Assembly (NCBI RefSeq): GCF_005938385.1
Contig: NZ_VCRA01000017.1
Coordinates: 62,001-126,000, forward strand
Length of the DNA: 64,000 bases
DNA from: Paenibacillus mesophilus
Lineage (GTDB): Bacteria; Bacillota; Bacilli; Paenibacillales; NBRC-103111
Direction of reading: 5' to 3'
In this document: piece after piece, positions 27,873-36,041 of the stretch
Layout of the letters: each line of letters begins with the position of its first letter
Position numbering within the stretch: position 1 is the first letter of the stretch
The notes under the pieces: model-generated
Databases searched by the model: none
Seen by the model: the letters and a program-made list of their open reading frames with translations, nothing else
Told to the model about the DNA's origin: nothing
Translations under genes and position numbers: made by a program

Positions 27873-29356
27873 TTCGATCTACCCCTTATCGCTTCCTGGG
27901 CGACAAGCCGGTCGTCGAAATGATGCTGGACGCCGCCCACGATTTGGTATGGTTCATGCCCTTTACCCGCAATTAATACTACATCGTTCGGGCTTGCCAT
28001 TTCAACTGCTTTATAGATCGCCTCTCGCCGGTCCGCCACGAGCTCGTAGCGGTCCCGCCCGATGCCCTCCGATTCGATTCCCGGCTCGATTTCACGCAGG
28101 ATCGCTTCCGGATTTTCCGATCTCGGGTTGTCGGAGGTCGCAATCACATAGTCGCTTGCCCGGGCGGCGATCGCGCCCATCAGCGGCCGTTTCGACCGGT
28201 CGCGGTCTCCTCCGCAGCCGAATACCGTAATGATCCGGCCCAGGCAAAATTCGCGTATCGTCGCGAGCGCGTTCTCCAATCCGTCCGGTGTGTGCGCATA
28301 GTCGACAATGACAAGATAGTCGTCGCTGCCGTCCACGGTCTCCATTCGTCCCGGGACGACGCTCATCCTCTCTAAACTATTCGCGATGTCCGAAAGTGGA
28401 ATCCGCTCGATCAAAGTTGATGAAATGGCCCCAAGCGCGTTGTAAACGTTGAATTTCCCGACCAGCTTCATCGTGAATTCCGCTTCTTCGCCGAATGCGG
28501 TTACGGTAAAGCGGGTGCCTTTCGACGACATGCGGATATCGGTGGCGCGTACGTCCGCATCGGGACCTAATCCGTATCGGACTACTTGCGCGCTCGTCAG
28601 CTTGGCGAAATAAGAGGACGCTTCGTCGTCCGCGTTGAGCACGGCATAGGAGACCGCATCGGGATCGTCGGTAAATTCGTTGCCGAGCCGCGAGAAGAAC
28701 AGCCCTTTGGCCGCTCGGTATTGATCCATCGTCTTGTGAAAGTCGAGGTGATCCTGCGTCAAATTCGTAAACAGCGCCGTCCGGAACCGGCATCCCTTCA
28801 CCCGGCCAAGCTCCAGCGCATGACTCGACACTTCCATAACCGCGTATTCCGCTCCGACATCGCGCATTTTGCGCAAGTTCATTTGCAGATCGGACGCTTC
28901 CTGCGTCGTCCGTTCGGCTTCGAACCATTCGTCGCCGATCTTCATGCTGATCGTACCCATCAGCCCGGTCCGGTAATTCCGGTCCCGCAGTATGTGCTCG
29001 ATGAGCGTCGTGGTCGTCGTCTTGCCGTTCGTTCCGGTAACGCCGATCAGCTTCATTTCCCGGCTCGGGTAACCGTAGAAGCGGCAGGCGATGACGGCCA
29101 TCGCGTACCTTGCATCCTTCACGAACAGCTTCGGGAGCGATACGGGAACATCCCGCTCCGCAACGAGCGCCGCAGCCCCCGCCTCGGCGGCTTTCTCGGC
29201 AAAATCGTGGCCGTCGCTGACAAGTCCGGGTATGCACAGGAATAGATCGCCCGGACGTACTTTACGGGAATCCGTCTGTATGCCGGTAACGACCGTTTGC
29301 CCGTCCCCGGTTATCCGGGACGAAACGAAGAGCGAAGCAAGCTGCTCTAGCCGCAT
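27869..29356 (-). CDS. murE: UDP-MurNAc-L-Ala-D-Glu meso-diaminopimelate ligase
   Basis: 495 residues. ATP loop GVTGTNGKTTTTTL (about 108-121), the TTQEASDLQ block, EVSSHALELGRV, and the specificity motif DNPRSENP near residue 405. DNPR is the signature of enzymes that use meso-diaminopimelate rather than lysine, so the organism should have mDAP peptidoglycan. ATG is preceded by GGAGGGTGCTCC. It lies directly downstream of spoVD. Confidence 0.97.
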   Translation of the reverse strand: MRLEQLASLFVSSRITGDGQTVVTGIQTDSRKVRPGDLFLCIPGLVSDGHDFAEKAAEAGAAALVAERDVPVSLPKLFVKDARYAMAVIACRFYGYPSREMKLIGVTGTNGKTTTTTLIEHILRDRNYRTGLMGTISMKIGDEWFEAERTTQEASDLQMNLRKMRDVGAEYAVMEVSSHALELGRVKGCRFRTALFTNLTQDHLDFHKTMDQYRAAKGLFFSRLGNEFTDDPDAVSYAVLNADDEASSYFAKLTSAQVVRYGLGPDADVRATDIRMSSKGTRFTVTAFGEEAEFTMKLVGKFNVYNALGAISSTLIERIPLSDIANSLERMSVVPGRMETVDGSDDYLVIVDYAHTPDGLENALATIREFCLGRIITVFGCGGDRDRSKRPLMGAIAARASDYVIATSDNPRSENPEAILREIEPGIESEGIGRDRYELVADRREAIYKAVEMASPNDVVLIAGKGHEPYQIVGGVQHHFDDRLVAQEAIRGRSK

Positions 29357-29430
29357 GGAGCACCCTCCTTAGCCGATAGTTGTATTATTATAAGCCTTAT
29401 CTATTATAGACCAATTCGAATGGAGCGCAA

Positions 29431-31359
29431 TCAGGAATCCGGATGTTTTCCCATATAAATGCGGATCGTGGAGCCTTGTTCCACCCGATCTCCGGCTTTC
29501 GGCGCCTGGCTGATCACCTCGTCGCCGCTGCCGAACTTCTCGAGACGGAAATTCATGTTCATATCCTCGTAAATATCGCTGACCGTGTGCCCGATCAAGT
29601 CAGGCACTTCAACTAGCCGGGTTTCACCATAACGGTACTCCCGTTCCAGCTGATCTTTGCGCGGCTCGACCCCCATGTACCGGAGCGCATCGGACATGAC
29701 GTTCTTGACGATCGGAGCCGCGACAACTCCTCCGAACTGAATGCCGGCCGGATTGTCCACCGCCACATATACGACGATTTTCGGATCGTCCGCGGGCGCG
29801 AACCCGATAAACGACACGATATGCTCATCGGGCGAATAACGGCCGCCTATTACTTTTTGCGCCGTACCCGTTTTCCCGCCTACCCGGTAACCGTCTATGA
29901 ACGCGGGACGCCCGGTTCCTTTCGCCACGACGCTCTCGAGCGCCTCCCGCACCTGCTTCGAGGTCGATTCCGAGATGACTTGCCTTACGAGCTTAGGCTC
30001 GACAGACTTCACTTTCTCGCCGGTTTCGGGATTGTACCACGCCTTGGCCACATGCGGCTCGAACAGCTTCCCGCCGTTTACGGCAGCGGAGACGGCCGTA
30101 ATTTGCTGGATCGGCGTTACCGATACGCCTTGGCCGAATGCGGTCGTCGCAAGCTCGACCGGTCCGACCCTCGACAATTTGAACATAATGCCGTTCTCCT
30201 CGCCGCCCAGATCGATACCCGTCTTCTGGCCGAAGCCGAATCTGCGGATATAATCGAACAAGCTTTCTTTCCCGAGCCGCTGACCTAATGCGACAAAGCC
30301 CGGGTTGCATGAATTTTCCACGACCTGCAAAAACGTTTGGCTGCCGTGTCCGCCCCTCTTCCAGCAGCGGAGTCTCGCGCCGCCGACTTCGATGAAGCCC
30401 GGATCGAAAAACGAATCCCGCTTCAGATCGACTTTCTTTTCTTCCAGCGCGGCGGCAAGCGTTATGATTTTGAACGTCGATCCGGGTTCGTACGTCATCC
30501 AGATCGGCAAATTGCGGTTGTACACTTCGCTTGGATATTCGCGGAAATTGGTCGGGTCGTAGGTCGGCCTTGCCGACATGGCCAATATTTCCCCGGTGTT
30601 CGGGTCCATCGCGATGCCGATCGCGCTTTTCGCCTGATGCTGCACCATCGCTTGATCGAGCTCCCGCTCCAAGTACGACTGGATATTTTTGTCGATCGTC
30701 AGTTGCAGATTAAGCCCGTCCTTCGGCGGCTGGTACTGCTCGGACGTGTTCGGCATCTCGCGGCCGGCGGCGTCGCTCAAGTAAGAGACGCTGCCGTTGA
30801 TGCCCCGCAACTCGCTGTTATAAGAAGCTTCCACCCCGGTCAAGCCTTGATTGTCGATGCCGGTAAAACCCAATATGTGCGATGCGAACGAGCCGAAAGG
30901 ATAGTACCGCTTGTTGTCTTCCGCAACTTCGATTCCGGGCAAATTCAAGTTTCGGACTTCCGCCGCTTTTTCCTCGGTAATTTTGCGGCCGCCCGGCCGG
31001 ATATAGACGCTGGACTCCCGCTTCGTCAGCGATTTATAAATGTCCTCTTCGCTCATCTGGAGCACTCGGGCAAGCTCGGCGGCCGTTGCACGGGCATCCT
31101 TGACTTGCGCCGGTATGGCCATGATGGAGGGCGAGCTGACGTTATAGGTGAGACGAACGCCGCTACGATCCCATATTTCGCCTCTTTTGGCGGCGAACGG
31201 GATGTTGCGGCGCCATAAATCTTCGGCCTTCTGCGCCAGCTCGCCGCCGATCCACAGCTGAACATAGGCAAGGCGGATCGCTAGGGCGGCGAATAATATT
31301 CCGCTTGCGACAAGTGCGACAAACAACCTTCTTCTGACCGTTACGCTGGATACTTTCAT
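29431..31359 (-). CDS. spoVD: SpoVD, sporulation-specific class B penicillin-binding protein
   Basis: About 642 residues from ATG at 31359, which follows GGGGAGGGGG. An N-terminal membrane anchor (LFVALVASGILFAALAIRLAY) is followed by the dimerisation domain and a transpeptidase domain with YEPGSTFK (active Ser), ENSCN and GGKTGTAQ. A single C-terminal PASTA domain ends the protein, whereas the neighbouring PBP2B has two; this is how SpoVD differs in Bacillus. It cross-links the cortex with SpoVE. Four hairpin repeats lie just before its ribosome binding site. Confidence 0.94.
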   Translation of the reverse strand: MKVSSVTVRRRLFVALVASGILFAALAIRLAYVQLWIGGELAQKAEDLWRRNIPFAAKRGEIWDRSGVRLTYNVSSPSIMAIPAQVKDARATAAELARVLQMSEEDIYKSLTKRESSVYIRPGGRKITEEKAAEVRNLNLPGIEVAEDNKRYYPFGSFASHILGFTGIDNQGLTGVEASYNSELRGINGSVSYLSDAAGREMPNTSEQYQPPKDGLNLQLTIDKNIQSYLERELDQAMVQHQAKSAIGIAMDPNTGEILAMSARPTYDPTNFREYPSEVYNRNLPIWMTYEPGSTFKIITLAAALEEKKVDLKRDSFFDPGFIEVGGARLRCWKRGGHGSQTFLQVVENSCNPGFVALGQRLGKESLFDYIRRFGFGQKTGIDLGGEENGIMFKLSRVGPVELATTAFGQGVSVTPIQQITAVSAAVNGGKLFEPHVAKAWYNPETGEKVKSVEPKLVRQVISESTSKQVREALESVVAKGTGRPAFIDGYRVGGKTGTAQKVIGGRYSPDEHIVSFIGFAPADDPKIVVYVAVDNPAGIQFGGVVAAPIVKNVMSDALRYMGVEPRKDQLEREYRYGETRLVEVPDLIGHTVSDIYEDMNMNFRLEKFGSGDEVISQAPKAGDRVEQGSTIRIYMGKHPDS

Positions 31360-31377
31360 GATGGGCCCCCTCCCCAA

Positions 31378-31525
31378 GAGCTTTCGATGAAAGCTCGCTT
31401 CGTAAGCATAGGCTGAGCTTTCGAAGAAAGCTGGCTTCGTAAGCTTAGGCTGAGCTTTCGAAGAAAGCTCGCTTCGTAAGCATTGGCTGTGCTTTCGAAG
31501 AAAGCTGGCTTCGTAAGCAGACGAT
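31378..31525 (-). repeat. Four 37-bp tandem hairpin units upstream of spoVD
   Basis: Four consecutive 37-bp units at 31378, 31415, 31452 and 31489, nearly identical. Each has AGCTTTC GAA GAAAGCT (7-bp stem, 3-base loop; GAT in unit 1), an alternating C or G, then GCTTCGTAAGC. In the spoVD mRNA each unit can form this hairpin plus a small GCTT ACG AAGC stem. The array ends at the spoVD ribosome binding site. Two relatives precede sigE. The rest of the pbpB-spoVD gap (31526-31592) shows nothing recognisable. Confidence 0.85.
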
Positions 31526-31592
31526 AGCTAGTACGTTTCATATCATAGCTATTCGGGTACGGGAGGGGTTAGAACAAGCTTTCCAATAAGGA

Positions 31593-33866
31593 TTAAGGTT
31601 TCGCTTTGGATGGGGAGCCCGACTGCGAGCGCGCATTCGACGTCTGCGGCGGTTTGCCCGCCGATGCCGTCTGCGCCGCGGCGGTCTGCTTGGCCGCATC
31701 GGCGATCGCTTTCTCCAGATCGTTCCACGGCACCAGCTGTAGCGTTACGGCTTGCTGCTCGCCGCTCGGGGCAACCGTTTGCGAAGCGACGTAGCCTTCG
31801 CCGCTCACCTGGCATTCCACCTTCATGAACGAGCAGACCGCAAGCGCATCGCGGAGCGACTTGCCTTGCAGATTCGGCAGCTCGACGCCGCCGGTTTCTT
31901 CCGTCAACAAATAGATTCGTTGGTTCGGGCCGATTTCCGTACCGCCCGGAGGGAATTGGGCGATTACACCGGCGCCTTTACCCAACACATCGTACTTGAT
32001 CTTGCCGTCTCCCAATTGCTTTTTCGCATCGGCAATCGGCTTTCCGGCCACATCCGGCGTCGCGACCTTCTTCTCGACTCCCGACAATTCCTGGGTGACG
32101 TGAGCCGTTACATTCATATATCTCAAGCTTTGCGACATAATTTCCTTAAAGACGACCGGCGCTACGAGACCTCCGTTGTGATAATTCCCATGCAGATCGG
32201 GCTGATCGGCCAGCACGAGGACGACGATCTTCGGATCTTCGACCGGGGCATACCCTACAAAGGTAATAACCCACTTATCGTCGGAATATTTGCCGTTAAT
32301 AACGATGTTGGCCGTTCCCGTCTTGCCGGCTACGCGGTATCCGTCGATGTAGGCGTTCCTGCCGGTCCCCATCTCCTTGTCCGAGACAACTTGCTCCAAA
32401 TATTCGGTCACTTTGCTCGCCGTCTCCGGTGAAACGACTTGTCGAACGGCTTTGGGATCGACTTTCTGGATCGTTTCGTTCGTCTTCGGATCCAGCACCG
32501 CTTTCACGACATGAGGCTGCATCATCATCCCGCCGTTCGCGATGGCGCCGTAGGCGGCGATCTGCTGGATGGCCGTTACCGACACCCCGCCTTGCCCGTA
32601 CGTTGCCGTCGCATAATCGACCGGGTACCGGAACCGGTCGCCCCAGCCGGTAATTTCTCCCGGCAAGTCGATGCCCGTTTTTTGGCCGAAGCCGAATTTT
32701 CCGATATATTGCTTGAACTTCTCTTCCTTCAGCTTCTCGTAGCCGAGCTTGACGAACGCCACGTTGCTCGAACGTTTGAGGCCTTCCAAATAAGTAATCG
32801 TGCCCCAGCCTTTCAAATTATGGTCGTTCAACGTCCGGTCATAAATTTTGATCGATCCCGACTTGAACTTCTCGTTCGGATCGAACAGCCCTTCCTCCAC
32901 CGTTCCCGCCAATGTCACGAGCTTGAACGTGGACCCCGGCTCGAACTGCGAGGAGATCGCGTTGTTTCGGAAATCTTCGGGCTTTGCCTCCCAATATTTG
33001 GCCGGGTTGAAAGTAGGCAGGTTGGCGAGCCCCAATATTTCGCCCGTCTTCGGGTCCATGGCGATCGCCGTCATGCTTTTCGGCTTAAATTCGGCATACG
33101 ATCTCTCAAGCGCCGTCTCTATGTACGATTGGATATTGCGGTCGATCGTAAGCTGCAGCGTTTTGCCGTCTTCCGCGGGTTCATAGCTCGCTTTGGCGTC
33201 CGGCAGCTCATACCCCATACGATCTCTCGCGGTGATGATATGGCCGGGCTTTCCTTTCAGCATATCGTTGTATGTCGCTTCCAGCCCCATGACCGCTTTG
33301 CCGTTTTTGTCGAAGTAACCGAGCACATGGGCGGCGAGGCTGCCGCCGGGATAATAGCGTTTCGGCGTTTCCTCCAGATACACGCCATGCGTATACAAGT
33401 TGCTCTGACTGTTGACGGGCTGCTCGAGCTTGAGCGCCGCGGCGATTTTGTCGGCGGTTTCCACGTCGATCTTCCAGCCCTCGCTCCGGACCTCCACCCA
33501 CGTAAGCAGCGTGCCGTCCTCTTTCTTCTTAGTCACCTGCTCCATAAGCTCGGATTCCGGCTTGCCCAGAATGGCGGATAGCTGCTTGACGACTTCGCTT
33601 CCGTTCTTGAGCGTATCTATGATTTTCGGATTGACGATGACCGTGTAGGAAGGTCCGTCCTCGGCCAGCACCTGCTTATTGCGGTCGACGATCGAGCCGC
33701 GAACCGGCTGGATCGTCTTGTTGCGCTCCCACATTTCCTGCGCCTTCTTCAGCAATTCGGAAGCGTCCACGACTTGAACCCAATAAATTTTACCGATCAG
33801 GACAATAAAAAATAGGGTGAACAATCCCCCTATCAGTATCGTGCGCAATTTAACTTTCTTGTTCAT
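31593..33866 (-). CDS. pbpB: Division-specific penicillin-binding protein 2B
   Basis: 757 residues. One N-terminal membrane helix (TILIGGLFTLFFIVLIGKIYWV), a dimerisation domain (PVRGSIVDRNKQVLAEDG), then the transpeptidase domain with FEPGSTFK, KRSSN and AGKTGTAN, then two PASTA domains (about 595-710) and a Gln/Ala/Ser-rich tail. It is the essential septal transpeptidase, equivalent to FtsI. The 3' end contains a low-complexity Ala/Thr segment. ATG at 33866 lies 18 bp after the ftsL stop. Confidence 0.96.
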   Translation of the reverse strand: MNKKVKLRTILIGGLFTLFFIVLIGKIYWVQVVDASELLKKAQEMWERNKTIQPVRGSIVDRNKQVLAEDGPSYTVIVNPKIIDTLKNGSEVVKQLSAILGKPESELMEQVTKKKEDGTLLTWVEVRSEGWKIDVETADKIAAALKLEQPVNSQSNLYTHGVYLEETPKRYYPGGSLAAHVLGYFDKNGKAVMGLEATYNDMLKGKPGHIITARDRMGYELPDAKASYEPAEDGKTLQLTIDRNIQSYIETALERSYAEFKPKSMTAIAMDPKTGEILGLANLPTFNPAKYWEAKPEDFRNNAISSQFEPGSTFKLVTLAGTVEEGLFDPNEKFKSGSIKIYDRTLNDHNLKGWGTITYLEGLKRSSNVAFVKLGYEKLKEEKFKQYIGKFGFGQKTGIDLPGEITGWGDRFRYPVDYATATYGQGGVSVTAIQQIAAYGAIANGGMMMQPHVVKAVLDPKTNETIQKVDPKAVRQVVSPETASKVTEYLEQVVSDKEMGTGRNAYIDGYRVAGKTGTANIVINGKYSDDKWVITFVGYAPVEDPKIVVLVLADQPDLHGNYHNGGLVAPVVFKEIMSQSLRYMNVTAHVTQELSGVEKKVATPDVAGKPIADAKKQLGDGKIKYDVLGKGAGVIAQFPPGGTEIGPNQRIYLLTEETGGVELPNLQGKSLRDALAVCSFMKVECQVSGEGYVASQTVAPSGEQQAVTLQLVPWNDLEKAIADAAKQTAAAQTASAGKPPQTSNARSQSGSPSKAKP

Positions 33867-33884
33867 AGTCCGGCCCTCTCTTGT

Positions 33885-34295
33885 CTACTCTTTCTTCATA
33901 GCGACCGAGTCTCCGCCCGCGGCACCCTTCTTGTCCGTCACCTGATTCAGATCCTCGTTCGGGACGAGCCCGAGCTGTTTGGCCTGATCCAGCAACCGTT
34001 TCGGGTCCTGGTATTTCGTGATTTCCAGCTTCAGCTTGTTGTTCTCGATTTGGAGCGCCTTGATCTGGCTCTCGATTTGCTGCATTCTCGTGTTCAGCTC
34101 ATAGATTTGCGCATAACGCCATATAATCGCACCCGCAACCAAGACGCATACGATGACGGTAAACAAATACAACAGCTTCTCCTGTACCGGAATCGTTCTC
34201 CGTTTGACGACGACCTTCTTCTGTTCTTGAACTTTTTGTTTTTTGGGTGGCTCTTTTTTTTCGATCGCCAGGTTTCCGTTGATGTATGCCGACAC
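33885..34295 (-). CDS. ftsL: Cell division protein FtsL
   Basis: 136 residues. A Lys-rich cytoplasmic region with PPKKQKVQEQKKVVVKRR leads to one membrane helix (KLLYLFTVIVCVLVAGAIIW) and a leucine-zipper-like coiled coil (NTRMQQIESQIKALQIENNK). It forms a complex with DivIB and DivIC at the septum. The start is GTG at 34295 behind GGAGG with a 10-base spacer. Its position between rsmH and pbpB is diagnostic for such a variable sequence. Confidence 0.92.
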   Translation of the reverse strand: MSAYINGNLAIEKKEPPKKQKVQEQKKVVVKRRTIPVQEKLLYLFTVIVCVLVAGAIIWRYAQIYELNTRMQQIESQIKALQIENNKLKLEITKYQDPKRLLDQAKQLGLVPNEDLNQVTDKKGAAGGDSVAMKKE

Positions 34296-34340
34296 TCGAT
34301 GTCATCCTCCTCCGGGTGATTTCCCCATAACATTTGTCTG

Positions 34341-35300
34341 TTACCCTTCCAGCTTCTCCGCCACCCGCAGCTTGGCCGAGCGCGCTCTCGGATTCCGCTC
34401 CAATTCCTCTTCGGAAGGCACGATCGGCTTCCGGTGAACGAGGCGGACAATTCCCTTCTTGCCGCATACGCACATCGGAAAATCGGGCGGACACGTACAC
34501 TTCTCCACGAGCTTGGCAAACGTATGCTTGCATATCCGGTCTTCCAGCGAATGGAACGTGATGACCGCCACCCGCCCTCCCGGCGCCAAACATTGGATCG
34601 CTTGCTCCAAAGCGTCCTCGAACGCGCCCAATTCGTCGTTGACGGCGATTCGGAGCGCCTGGAAGCTTCTCTTGGCCGGATGCGGCCCGGTGCGCCTCGC
34701 GGCGGCCGGAATCGATTCCTTGATCAGCTCGACCAATTGGCCGGTCGTTTCGATTTTGCCTCCGGCACGCGCCTCGACAATCGTCTTGGCGATTTTTCGC
34801 GAAAATTTCTCCTCGCCGTACTCGAATAAAATTCGGGCGATCTCCTCCGCACTCCATTCGTTCACGATGTCGGACGCCGTCAAGTCCGTATCGCGGTCCA
34901 TCCGCATATCCAGCTCCGCGTCATGGTTGTAGCTGAATCCCCGCTCCGCTTCATCCAGCTGCGGCGACGATACGCCCAAATCGAACAAGATTCCGTCGAC
35001 CTGTGGCAACCCGCCCCGTCTCGGTACAAAATCGAAGCCGGCAAGCTCGCTCTGCAAATAACGGAAGTTGCTCTTCACGAGAATAACCCGATCTCCGAAA
35101 GGCGCCATCTTCACCCGTCCGTTCGCAAGGGCGACATCATCCTGATCGAACGCGATCAGCCGGCCTTTCGGGCCGAGCTTCGAGGCGATGAGCGAGCTAT
35201 GGCCCGCCCCGCCCATCGTACAATCCACATATATCCCGCCAGGCCGTATATCCAAAGCGTCAACGGACTCTTCCTTCAAAACCGTCACATGCTCGAACAA
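34341..35300 (-). CDS. rsmH: 16S rRNA (cytosine-N4)-methyltransferase RsmH
   Basis: 319 residues. SAM-binding motif YVDCTMGGAGHS near 25-36, FDQDDVAL, the catalytic-region GILFDLGVSSPQLDEAERGFS, and the C-terminal NPRARSAKLRVAE are all typical. It methylates C1402 of 16S rRNA. The start is TTG at 35300, seven bases after AGGAGG. It is the second gene of the cluster, after mraZ. Confidence 0.97.
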   Translation of the reverse strand: MFEHVTVLKEESVDALDIRPGGIYVDCTMGGAGHSSLIASKLGPKGRLIAFDQDDVALANGRVKMAPFGDRVILVKSNFRYLQSELAGFDFVPRRGGLPQVDGILFDLGVSSPQLDEAERGFSYNHDAELDMRMDRDTDLTASDIVNEWSAEEIARILFEYGEEKFSRKIAKTIVEARAGGKIETTGQLVELIKESIPAAARRTGPHPAKRSFQALRIAVNDELGAFEDALEQAIQCLAPGGRVAVITFHSLEDRICKHTFAKLVEKCTCPPDFPMCVCGKKGIVRLVHRKPIVPSEEELERNPRARSAKLRVAEKLEG

Positions 35301-35332
35301 GTCTCGTCCTCCTGTAGTGGCTCATAATAGTG

Positions 35333-35770
35333 CTATAGATCAAAGTTGAAGTCGACGAGTTTCTCGGCAATTTCATTGAACGACTCTTCCGACTGCTGGA
35401 AATAGTTTTCCCAAACTTGCTTGCTCCAAATCTCCACCCGGTTGGAAACGCCCAGTACGACGCAATCTTTGTCCAGCTTGGCATACTCGCACAGCGTATT
35501 CGGAATATTGATCCGGCCCTGCTTGTCCAGCTCGCATTCGGTCGCTCCGGAGAAGAAGAAGCGGGTGAATGCGCGGGCGTCGGCTTTCATGAGCGGCAAG
35601 CTTTTCAGCTTCTGCTCCAGAACCGCCCATTCCTCCTTCGGATAGACGAACAAGCAGTTATCGAGACCGCGGGTGACGATAAATTGGGCTCCCAGGGCGT
35701 CGCGGAACTTGGCGGGAACGATCATCCGACCTTTATCGTCGATCGTGTGCTGATATTCCCCCATGAACAT
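35333..35770 (-). CDS. mraZ: Transcriptional regulator MraZ
   Basis: 145 residues with two SpoVT/AbrB-like repeats. The first starts MFMGEYQHTIDDKGRMIVPAK-like (residues 1-20) with the DxxGR core; the second contains ECELDKQGRINIPNTL. MraZ forms ring oligomers that bind direct repeats in front of its own operon. It is the first gene of the cluster, and such repeats are visible just upstream (35776-35815). Confidence 0.97.
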   Translation of the reverse strand: MFMGEYQHTIDDKGRMIVPAKFRDALGAQFIVTRGLDNCLFVYPKEEWAVLEQKLKSLPLMKADARAFTRFFFSGATECELDKQGRINIPNTLCEYAKLDKDCVVLGVSNRVEIWSKQVWENYFQQSEESFNEIAEKLVDFNFDL

Positions 35771-35775
35771 GCTCC

Positions 35776-35815
35776 GGTCTCCCCCTTTCCACCACTTTCA
35801 CCCACTTTTCACCAC
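35776..35815 (-). promoter_or_regulatory. MraZ operator: 10-bp direct repeats
   Basis: On the minus strand three consecutive 10-mers, GTGGTGAAAA (35806-35815), GTGGGTGAAA (35796-35805) and GTGGTGGAAA (35786-35795), are followed by a fourth, weaker one (GGGGGAGACC). G-rich repeats at exactly 10-bp steps right before mraZ are what MraZ rings are known to bind. They lie directly before the start codon and include the ribosome binding site. Confidence 0.75.
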
Positions 35816-35970
35816 TCGATAGTTTGTTATTCGTTGCCGGCAATGAAAATCCTGCCTCGGCAACTTAACTTTTTTTATAAGCGGACGATTGTTCCGTAAA
35901 TATTCACAGTTTCTGAAAGTTTTCCTTCACGATTGAGACGACTCCATCGCAATCCGGTCCTTTTCCACTA

Positions 35971-36020
35971 TTGCCAGATGTAATATTTTATATATAATAA
36001 TGGTTAATTATATATAATAA
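35971..36020 (+). promoter_or_regulatory. Promoter and 12-bp direct repeats before glycosidase gene
   Basis: TTGCCA (35971-35976) and TATAAT (35993-35998) are 16 bp apart. The -10 lies inside TATATATAATAA (35989-36000), which is repeated exactly at 36009-36020, 20 bp further, about two helical turns. The second copy covers the expected start of transcription. A regulator binding both copies is plausible. Confidence 0.5.
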
Positions 36021-36041
36021 CATGCGAAGGGATCTGATCCG

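Noticed and set aside
31378..31525. CRISPR-like array
   Set aside because: The units are directly tandem with no unique spacers and no cas genes are near; it is a simple tandem repeat.
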